From assembly GCA_034440595.1 (NCBI GenBank), contig JAWXCH010000474.1:1-5942 (forward strand): a DNA stretch of 5,942 bases, written 5' to 3'. This document shows positions 1 through 5,239 of this stretch, one piece after another. Each line of letters opens with the position of its first letter. The stretch's first letter is position 1. The notes beneath the pieces are model-generated. The model was not told the origin of the DNA. It searched no databases and worked only from the letters and a program-made list of their open reading frames with translations. Origin of the DNA: JAWXCH01 sp034440595. Its GTDB lineage: Bacteria > Planctomycetota > Planctomycetia > Pirellulales > JALHPA01. Position numbers and translations under genes: made by a program.

Positions 1-339
1 CCGGGAGGTGCTTTTTGGTCGGTCACCGTTCACTCCACCGAAGATGCCCCTGAGGATCTGGTGGATACGGTTGTCGCAACCATGCGTGCGATGTACGACG
101 ACCTGGACAGCGAAGATACGGAAGAGGAAATTCTCGGGCGTGAGGTAATCGGCAGCGACCTCAATTTTTATTGCCTCGATCTGACCAACTCGGCCGAAGT
201 GCGTGTGTTTGAATCCAAGCGGGGCAACTTCGTAATCCTCTGTCAGGCCGACGACCGCGAATTTGACGAAGTTCGCCGAGTATTCCAGGCCATGACATTC
301 AGCCTGCTGCAGGAGAGCAGTTGGCTGAAGCTGCCGTAG
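1..339 (+). CDS. Conserved hypothetical protein, C-terminal part (5' end outside window)
   Basis: The reading frame is open from the first base to a TAG at 337-339, giving 112 visible residues; the true start lies upstream. A GTG at 61 could be read as a start, but the residues before it (PGGAFWSVTVHSTEDAPEDL) continue the same protein-like pattern, so it is probably internal. The visible part is acidic and soluble, with no membrane segment. It shows a beta strand (FWSVTVH), a helix (DLVDTVVATMRAMYDDL), a run of strands (EVIGSDLNFYCLDL, AEVRVFESKRGNFVILCQA) and a final helix (EFDEVRRVFQAMTFSL). This order, with a terminal helix ending in 'F..M..S', recalls the Mog1/PsbP-like fold and small uncharacterised planctomycete proteins, but that is an impression by eye. 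No catalytic motif is visible and no function is assigned. It ends 98 bases before the peptidase gene and need not be linked to it. Confidence 0.8.
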   Translation, partial: PGGAFWSVTVHSTEDAPEDLVDTVVATMRAMYDDLDSEDTEEEILGREVIGSDLNFYCLDLTNSAEVRVFESKRGNFVILCQADDREFDEVRRVFQAMTFSLLQESSWLKLP

Positions 340-349
340 TGTGGCATTC

Positions 350-378
350 TTGCAACAATCGTGCCCATGCGGTCTAAC
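350..378 (+). promoter_or_regulatory. Possible sigma70-type promoter upstream of the M3 peptidase gene
   Basis: TTGCAA at 350-355 and TCTAAC at 373-378 are separated by exactly 17 bases, and each matches 4 of 6 positions of the -35 and -10 consensus. A transcript would start near 385, leaving a leader of about 53 bases before the ATG at 438. The position, between a stop at 339 and the next start, suits a promoter. A match of this quality can occur by chance, so this is tentative. Confidence 0.3.
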
Positions 379-437
379 TGACGCATCGCACATTCGCGGC
401 ATCCGGCCACATAACCATACACCTGCTAGGACTTTCG

Positions 438-2270
438 ATGTCACCTGCTACTGAAGTAAAAACGGCCGATGCCCTGCCCCGCTGGGACTTGAGCAACATT
501 TTCCAGGGGATCGATGGCAACCACTACATCAACGCCGTTGCCGCGATGGAGGAAGAGTTGCGCCATTTGGAGACTTTTTACGACCAGCATCACATCCATC
601 GCCTGGCCGAAGGGACCAAAGTCGACGCAGAAAAAACCAGCCATACGCTCATTCATCTGCTGAACCACCTCAATCGACTGTTGCTGGCCAGCGAGACGTT
701 GCAGGCCTACGTCTATGCGTTGATCACGACCGATAGTTTTGACGCCGCCGCAGCACGCGAGCACAGCAAACTGGAAATCCTTGGCACGCGACGGCAGCAA
801 CTGGATGTACGGCTGAAGGGCTGGGTCGGATCGTGGCGTGAACAATTGCCGGCGGTGATTGGCTCGCATGTGGTGCTGCAAAAGCACAAGTTCTTTTTGG
901 AATTGATTGCCGATCAAAGCCGGTATCTCATGACCGAAGCGATGGAGCAACTGGCGGCAGAGCTGGCACTCGATGCAGGTCAGGCCTTTGGCCGCCTGCA
1001 AGGAAATGTCACCAGTCAGTTAAAAGTTGAGATTGATAAAGACGGCAAGAATGAAGAGTTGCCGATTACGATGATTCGCAACCTAGCATATGATCCTGAT
1101 CCCGCTATTCGCAAAAAAGCGTATCAGGCCGAACAGAAAGGCTGGGCATCCATCCGCACCACGGTGGCCGCCTGTTTGAATGGTGTCAAAGGAACCGCAA
1201 TAACACTGGCCAAGCATCGCGGGCGTCCTAGCGTGCTGGCCGAGGCGCTAGTGGACAATCGCATTGATCAGCCGACGCTGGATGCGCTATTGGGTGCCAT
1301 TCGCGAGTCAGTTCCGGTATTTCGACGATACCTATCCGCTAAGGCCAAAAAGCTCGGGCACAAGCAGCTTCCTTGGTGGGATCTGTTCGCGCCGCTCGGT
1401 GCGGCGACTTCGCGATATACCTGGCAAGCGGCTCGCGATTTTATCGTCGACAAGTTCAGCACTTTTAGCCAGGACATGGGGCAGTTCGCCGCGCATTCAT
1501 TTGACCACAAATGGATCGACGCCGAGCCGCGCGTCGGCAAACGTGGCGGTGCCTATTGCATGCCGGTCCCTGGCGTCGAAGAGAGTCGGATCCTCTGCAA
1601 TTTTGACGGCAGCTTTGAGCAACTCAGTACGCTGGCACACGAACTGGGGCACGGCTACCACAACCATTGCCAGCAGGGGCTAGAGATGCTGCGGCGCGGC
1701 TCGCCATCCACATTGGCCGAGACGGCCAGCATTTTCTGCGAGACGCTGGTGGCTGAAGCCGCACTTCCATTGAGCGAGCCGGCCGAACAATTGATGATTC
1801 TCGAAGCACAACTCGCCGGCGCGACACAGGTTTGCTTGGACATCAGTTCGCGTTTTCTGTTCGAAACGGCGATTGTCGAACGTCGCGGCAGCAGTGAACT
1901 GAGCGCGGAGGAGTTTTGCGAATTGATGCTCGATGCACAGCGCCAGACGTATGGCGACGGTGTTGATCCGGCTACATACCACCCTTATATGTGGTTGCTC
2001 AAGCCGCACTACTATTCGCACACTGAGAATTTTTACAACTTCCCCTACGCATTCGGCCACTTGTTCGGCCTCGGCCTGTACGCGATTTATCGGGAAGAAG
2101 GCGAAAGCTTTGTACCGCGTTATCAGCAGTTGCTGCGCGACACGGGCCAAGATCAGGCGGCTCCACTGGCAAAGCGATTTGGATTGGATATCACCGACCA
2201 GGCTTTTTGGCGGCGCAGCTTGCAGGTGATTGAGCAACAAGTGGAGCGCTATGAATCGCTGAAGGTGTAA
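438..2270 (+). CDS. pepF: Oligoendopeptidase F-type zinc metallopeptidase (M3 family)
   Basis: A complete 610-residue protein, close to the usual ~600 residues of the pepF/M3 family. These are cytosolic zinc endopeptidases that cut short peptides rather than folded proteins; no signal peptide is visible, which agrees. The N-terminus carries the family opening (WDLSNIF, about residues 16-22), followed by a long helical region that in the family forms the wall of the substrate channel. The zinc site is HELGH at 401-405: H401 and H405 are ligands and E402 is the general base. The third ligand is most likely E428 in AETASIFCE. The C-terminal block FYNFPYAFGHLFGLGLY (532-548) matches the conserved Tyr/His-rich segment that lines the active site. 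The whole catalytic set appears intact. AGGA at 428-431 lies 6 bases before the ATG and supports this start. The exact substrate, and whether the protein acts in general peptide recycling or a specific process, cannot be told from sequence. Confidence 0.95.
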   Translation: MSPATEVKTADALPRWDLSNIFQGIDGNHYINAVAAMEEELRHLETFYDQHHIHRLAEGTKVDAEKTSHTLIHLLNHLNRLLLASETLQAYVYALITTDSFDAAAAREHSKLEILGTRRQQLDVRLKGWVGSWREQLPAVIGSHVVLQKHKFFLELIADQSRYLMTEAMEQLAAELALDAGQAFGRLQGNVTSQLKVEIDKDGKNEELPITMIRNLAYDPDPAIRKKAYQAEQKGWASIRTTVAACLNGVKGTAITLAKHRGRPSVLAEALVDNRIDQPTLDALLGAIRESVPVFRRYLSAKAKKLGHKQLPWWDLFAPLGAATSRYTWQAARDFIVDKFSTFSQDMGQFAAHSFDHKWIDAEPRVGKRGGAYCMPVPGVEESRILCNFDGSFEQLSTLAHELGHGYHNHCQQGLEMLRRGSPSTLAETASIFCETLVAEAALPLSEPAEQLMILEAQLAGATQVCLDISSRFLFETAIVERRGSSELSAEEFCELMLDAQRQTYGDGVDPATYHPYMWLLKPHYYSHTENFYNFPYAFGHLFGLGLYAIYREEGESFVPRYQQLLRDTGQDQAAPLAKRFGLDITDQAFWRRSLQVIEQQVERYESLKV

Positions 2271-2287
2271 CAACTTTGGCATATCAA

Positions 2288-2327
2288 ATTAGTATGAGCC
2301 AGCCAATTTTGCGCGAACCATTAGTAT
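2288..2327. repeat. Pair of 8-bp direct repeats (ATTAGTAT) upstream of the ABC operon
   Basis: ATTAGTAT occurs at 2288-2295 and again at 2320-2327, a 32-base period or about three helical turns. Both lie in the 136-base spacer between the peptidase stop and the ABC ATPase start. Such phasing could mark binding sites for a regulator of the exporter operon, but short AT-rich words recur by chance, so this is weak. I found no convincing -35/-10 pair and no strong terminator hairpin in the rest of this spacer. Confidence 0.25.
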
Positions 2328-2406
2328 CCCTGAATTGTCCAAATGGCCGCTTCACCATCCGCCCGCGACAATCATTTATAGCCCGTTGACCTGCCACCGC
2401 TGATCT

Positions 2407-3363
2407 ATGACTGCTATCCTGTGTCGCAACCTTGTCAAACGCTACGACAGCAAACCGCCGGTCGATGCCGTCCGTGGCCTCGATTTGCACGTCGAGCGCG
2501 GCCAGTGCTTTGGATTGCTCGGTCCGAATGGAGCTGGCAAGACCACGACCATCGAAATCTTGGAAGGATTGCTACCTGCCACCAGTGGCGAGGTCCAGAT
2601 TCTGGGCCTGCGTTGGGGAGAACACGACGATCAGATCAAGCAGCAAATCGGCATTTCGCTGCAAGAGACCAAGCTTTCGGAAAAGCTAACGGTTCTGGAA
2701 ACCGCGACCCTGTTTCGCAGCCTGTACCGTCAAGGCATCACCCCAGAGCAGGCGATCGCACATGTATCATTGCAGGAGAAAGCCAACTCGCGCGTTGGCA
2801 AGCTATCGGGTGGACAAAAACAGCGGCTCGCAGTCGCCTGTGCCATCGTAGGCGATCCACAACTGTTGTTTTTGGATGAACCAACCACCGGGCTGGACCC
2901 CGCCTCCCGCCGGCAACTATGGGATATCATCCGTGGCTTTCGCCAGCAGGGTCGCACGGTCCTGCTCACGACGCACTACATGGATGAGGCCGAAAAACTG
3001 TGTGACCAGGTGGCCATCGTCGATCACGGAAAAGTGATTGCCCTCGGCACGCCGCAACAACTCATCGCTTCACTCGGTGCCGAGATGATGATAGAGATCG
3101 ATTTTGCACCGCCGCATACCCCACATAGCACGGTGGTCGACCAGTTGCGTGCGACCCCCGGAGTCAGCGAAGTAAAGCTTGTCGGCCAGCAATTAGGACT
3201 ATCCGTCAGCAATCTGCACCTTGTGCTGCCGACTGCATTGGCTCAATTGGAAAGGGCGAACTGCCCGTTGACCGGCCTGCGAACACATCAAGCCAGCTTG
3301 GAGGATGTCTTTGTCAAGCTGGCCGGCCGACATTTGTCAGAAGAGAGTAGTGAGGACGTATGA
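2407..3363 (+). CDS. ABC-2 type transporter, ATP-binding subunit
   Basis: A complete 318-residue nucleotide-binding subunit of the DrrA/CcmA-like class that powers ABC-2 exporters. All motifs are present: Walker A GPNGAGKT (39-46, K45), Q-loop Q86, signature LSGGQ (133-137), Walker B LLFLDEP (153-159, with D157 and catalytic E158), D-loop TGLD (161-164) and switch H190. Residues after about 225 form the extra C-terminal domain common in this class, ending in the typical SLEDVFVKLAGR (297-308). The ATG is well fixed: an in-frame TGA at 2401-2403 lies one codon upstream, and no alternative ATG precedes Walker A. No Shine-Dalgarno sequence is visible before it. The stop overlaps the permease start by four bases (ATGA), so the two subunits are almost certainly co-translated and form one transporter. 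The protein acts on the cytoplasmic face of the membrane. The substrate (drug, lipid, polysaccharide, metal or other) is not revealed by the sequence. Confidence 0.95.
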   Translation: MTAILCRNLVKRYDSKPPVDAVRGLDLHVERGQCFGLLGPNGAGKTTTIEILEGLLPATSGEVQILGLRWGEHDDQIKQQIGISLQETKLSEKLTVLETATLFRSLYRQGITPEQAIAHVSLQEKANSRVGKLSGGQKQRLAVACAIVGDPQLLFLDEPTTGLDPASRRQLWDIIRGFRQQGRTVLLTTHYMDEAEKLCDQVAIVDHGKVIALGTPQQLIASLGAEMMIEIDFAPPHTPHSTVVDQLRATPGVSEVKLVGQQLGLSVSNLHLVLPTALAQLERANCPLTGLRTHQASLEDVFVKLAGRHLSEESSEDV

Positions 3364-4463
3364 CGCAACGAGAAACGTCACCTGAAAAAAGCTCACCGGG
3401 AGTCGATGCGCCGCGAAGCTATTCGCCGATGTGGCAACTCGTCCGCGCGCGACTAACCGAGTTCTGGCGCGAGCCGGAAGCGGTATTTTGGGTCTGCGGC
3501 TTCCCCATCGTCATGGTTCTGGCGCTAGGGATTGCCTTTCGCAACCAGCCGGTCGAGAGCGTGGCTGTGGACATTGTCGAGAACGGCACTGCTTCGGCCT
3601 GGGCCAATGAACAGCTCACCAAGAACGAGCGTTTTGATGCTGAAGTGCAATCAACGGAGGCAAGTGCCACACGGCTTCGTACTGGCAAGACCGATCTGGT
3701 GGTGACGGTGACCGGCATCGAAGGGAAGCGGGAGTTCCAGTTCGCATTTGACCCGACACGACCGGAAAGTGTGCTGGCCCGTAATGCAGTCAACGATCAA
3801 TTGCAACGTGCTGCCGGGCGACAAGACGTCGCACAATCCAAAGACGTGGAACTCACCGAACCGGGTGGTCGGTACATCGATTTTCTGGTGCCCGGCCTGC
3901 TCGGCATGGGGTTGATGGGTGGTGGTCTCTGGGGTGTCGGATTTGTAACCGTCGATATGCGAATTCGCAAACTGCTCAAGCGGTTTCTGGCGACGCCGAT
4001 GAAAAAGAGCCAGTTCCTCGCCGGCATTATGATCAGCCGGTTGATCTTTATGATCCCCGAGGTGCTGATACTGCTAATTTTCTCGCGCTATGTTTTTGAT
4101 GTGCGTATCCACGGTAGCCTGTTGGATCTGGTACTGCTGATCATCCTTGGTGCTGGAACTTTTTCCGGCCTGGGCCTATTAGTCGCCAGCCGCGCCAACA
4201 CGCTAGAGGCGGTCAACGGGCTGATGAATTTGGTCATGCTGCCAATGTGGATGCTCTCGGGCATTTTCTTTTCATCTGAGCGGTTTCCCGATGCCGTCCA
4301 GCCATTCATCAAAGCGCTGCCACTCACTGCGCTAATCGACATGCTGCGGTCCATCATGCTGGAAGGGACTTCGTTGATGCAACATTTGCCGCAGATTGGC
4401 ATCTTAATCGCCTGGGGGCTAACGACGTTCTTTCTCGCGCTCCGCTGGTTCCGTTGGAGCTGA
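3360..4463 (+). CDS. ABC-2 type transporter, permease subunit
   Basis: A complete 367-residue integral membrane protein, partner of the ATPase encoded just upstream. The start overlaps the ATPase stop as ATGA (3360-3363) and is preceded by GAGGA at 3352-3356. By eye there are six membrane segments, at about 42-60, 173-197, 219-242, 253-276, 284-304 and 343-363. The N-terminal ~40 residues are soluble and cytoplasmic, and residues ~61-172 form a large hydrophilic domain between TM1 and TM2 that should lie outside the membrane. This arrangement is typical of the longer ABC-2 permeases (YhhJ/NatB-like). Family-like sequences include YIDFLVPGLLGM (172-183) entering TM2, the basic cytoplasmic stretch RIRKLLKRFLATPM (201-214), and LPMWMLSGIFFSSERFP (294-310). 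Only one permease gene is present, so the working transporter is probably a homodimer with two ATPase copies. No membrane fusion protein or outer-membrane factor is encoded nearby. Confidence 0.92.
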   Translation: MTQRETSPEKSSPGVDAPRSYSPMWQLVRARLTEFWREPEAVFWVCGFPIVMVLALGIAFRNQPVESVAVDIVENGTASAWANEQLTKNERFDAEVQSTEASATRLRTGKTDLVVTVTGIEGKREFQFAFDPTRPESVLARNAVNDQLQRAAGRQDVAQSKDVELTEPGGRYIDFLVPGLLGMGLMGGGLWGVGFVTVDMRIRKLLKRFLATPMKKSQFLAGIMISRLIFMIPEVLILLIFSRYVFDVRIHGSLLDLVLLIILGAGTFSGLGLLVASRANTLEAVNGLMNLVMLPMWMLSGIFFSSERFPDAVQPFIKALPLTALIDMLRSIMLEGTSLMQHLPQIGILIAWGLTTFFLALRWFRWS

Positions 4464-4557
4464 TCGTTTTTGTGGCATAGTTCACGCTTTTGCAATCAAC
4501 CGCTTTGCGCCGAGGCCATAACCTGCTTCAATAACCACGGTCTGTTCATTTCACGCC

Positions 4558-4562
4558 AGGAG
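4558..4562 (+). promoter_or_regulatory. Ribosome binding site that fixes the ferredoxin start
   Basis: AGGAG lies 9 bases before the ATG at 4572. It is one of the clearest Shine-Dalgarno sequences in the window and favours this ATG over the in-frame TTG at 4470. Confidence 0.7.
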
Positions 4563-4571
4563 CACGTCACC

Positions 4572-4940
4572 ATGCCTCAGCTAACCGTCGAAGATGTTGG
4601 ATCGTTTGAAGTCCCTGCCGGCAAGCGACTTGTTTTGGCACTCACCGATGAGGCGGGAATCGATCAGTTGCACGCCTGCGGAGGGAATGCACGCTGCACC
4701 ACCTGCCGCGTCGAGTTCGTCAGTGGCGAGCCAACAGAGATCACACAGGCGGAAAAGGATCTGCTGGCCGCTCGTGGGCTGGCCGACAAGCCGGGCCTCC
4801 GCCTAAGCTGCCAGATCGCCTGCGGTCACGACATGACGGTGAAAGCGATCAGCCGACTTGAGGGGAGCGGGCGAGCCAATGCCGGCAACCGCCCCGCCGA
4901 CGACATTCAACCGGCACCCGTGTCGTGGACGACAAAGTAG
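4572..4940 (+). CDS. [2Fe-2S] ferredoxin
   Basis: A 122-residue small electron carrier with a beta-grasp [2Fe-2S] ferredoxin domain in about residues 1-95. Likely cluster ligands are C36, C42, C45 and C80: the motif HACGGNARCTTCRV gives Cx5Cx2C, with the fourth Cys 34 residues further on in LRLSCQIAC. The Cx5Cx2C spacing differs from the Cx4Cx2C of plant-type photosynthetic ferredoxins. It fits the adrenodoxin-like group and the CGGxARCxTC ferredoxins that also occur fused to adenylate cyclases. A fifth Cys, C84, sits next to the last ligand. Residues ~97-122 are a Gly/Asn/Pro/Ala-rich tail that looks unstructured. The ATG at 4572 is chosen because of AGGAG at 4558-4562 and because the domain begins directly after it; an extension to the TTG at 4470 would add 34 residues unlike any ferredoxin. 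The gene starts 108 bases after the permease stop. No reductase or oxygenase partner is in view, so the redox partner is unknown. Confidence 0.92.
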   Translation: MPQLTVEDVGSFEVPAGKRLVLALTDEAGIDQLHACGGNARCTTCRVEFVSGEPTEITQAEKDLLAARGLADKPGLRLSCQIACGHDMTVKAISRLEGSGRANAGNRPADDIQPAPVSWTTK

Positions 4941-4982
4941 CGATTTCGCCCTAGTGCATTGTCACGGCTTCATTATTGTATT

Positions 4983-5043
4983 AGCCGTTGGGCGCTAGCC
5001 CACGGTTGGAGCGGTAAAAACCGGTGGCTAGCGCCATTCGGCT
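4983..5043. repeat. Large REP-like palindrome with GCTAGC cores
   Basis: Two 25-base arms (4983-5007 and 5019-5043) are complementary at 20 positions: an outer 5-bp block (AGCCG with CGGCT), a central 10-bp block (GGCGCTAGCC at 4991-5000 with GGCTAGCGCC at 5026-5035) and an inner 5-bp block (CGGTT with AACCG). They are interrupted by a 3-base and a 2-base internal loop, and the terminal loop is 11 bases (5008-5018). Each arm also contains the self-complementary hexamer GCTAGC. Size, symmetry and intergenic position fit a repetitive extragenic palindrome. From memory, similar GCTAGC-centred palindromes are scattered through planctomycete genomes, but only one full unit is present here. It could also slow or end transcription from the ferredoxin gene or protect its mRNA 3' end. 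Confidence 0.75.
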
Positions 5044-5070
5044 GATTTGTCCAATCCCTATTTTTAGCTG

Positions 5071-5100
5071 TGACGCAGCACTAGCCGAATTGGTGCGTCA
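5071..5100. repeat. 7-bp inverted repeat enclosing a second copy of the palindrome end
   Basis: TGACGCA (5071-5077) and TGCGTCA (5094-5100) are perfect inverted copies with a 16-base spacer. Inside lies AGCCGAAT (5083-5090), the exact reverse complement of ATTCGGCT (5036-5043), the end of the large palindrome to the left. This may be a degraded second repeat unit, or a dyad operator; the sequence does not decide between them. Confidence 0.5.
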
Positions 5101-5136
5101 AACGATTTGTATGCCACCGGCAGCCGCATTGTGTGC

Positions 5137-5153
5137 CACTGGCTCCGCCAGTG
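5137..5153. repeat. Short perfect hairpin CACTGGC-TCC-GCCAGTG
   Basis: Seven perfect base pairs close a 3-base TCC loop. A small compact palindrome of this form in an intergenic region resembles another repeat family that I recall from Pirellula-like genomes, distinct from the GCTAGC palindrome. No T-run follows, so it is not a standard terminator. Confidence 0.6.
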
Positions 5154-5205
5154 CGAAGCGGTGCCGCGACTTGCGTGCAAACGCCAGATTGGCTTCAAAA
5201 TCGTT

Positions 5206-5233
5206 TTGCGCAATCCATGCCGTGCGTTAAAAT
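5206..5233 (+). promoter_or_regulatory. Possible recG promoter giving a leaderless mRNA
   Basis: TAAAAT at 5228-5233 matches 5 of 6 bases of the -10 consensus, and TTGCGC at 5206-5211 matches the TTG of the -35, with a 16-base spacer. A start about 7 bases after the -10 box falls on the A of the recG ATG at 5240. No Shine-Dalgarno sequence precedes that ATG, which fits a leaderless transcript. Confidence 0.4.
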
Positions 5234-5239
5234 CAGCGT

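Larger units (their letters stand above)
4941..5239. other. Gene-free spacer between ferredoxin and recG, rich in inverted repeats
   Basis: These 299 bases have no convincing gene. Short open frames on both strands exist but lack recognisable domains or ribosome binding sites and run across the palindromes. The spacer holds three separate inverted repeats (4983-5043, 5071-5100, 5137-5153) and the putative recG promoter at its right end. None of the hairpins is followed directly by a run of T, although TTTTT occurs at 5061-5065, so none is a textbook intrinsic terminator. Confidence 0.7.

Noticed and set aside
340..355. TGTGGCAT followed by TTGCAA after the first gene, also seen at 4471-4495 after the permease
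   Set aside because: The two words are spaced differently at the two sites, and at 4490 no -10 box lies at a suitable distance; treated as coincidence apart from the tentative promoter at 350-378.
441..1001. 186-codon antisense open frame opposite the start of the peptidase gene
   Set aside because: It lies fully inside a confident M3 peptidase gene and shows no domain; it is a by-product of the codon composition of the real gene.
1680..2282. 200-codon antisense open frame opposite the end of the peptidase gene
   Set aside because: It covers the highly conserved catalytic C-terminal part of the peptidase on the other strand and has no recognisable motif.
2276..2310. Possible terminator after the peptidase: TTGGC ... 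GCCAA followed by TTTT
   Set aside because: Only five base pairs with a 21-base loop; too unstable to call an intrinsic terminator.
4470..4571. Longer ferredoxin start at an in-frame TTG (4470), adding 34 residues
   Set aside because: The added stretch has no ferredoxin-like sequence, TTG is a rare start, and AGGAG at 4558-4562 points to the ATG at 4572.
4921..4934. TGTCGT-GG-ACGACA inverted repeat at the end of the ferredoxin gene
   Set aside because: Inside coding sequence, the loop is too tight for all six pairs and no T-run follows; probably chance.
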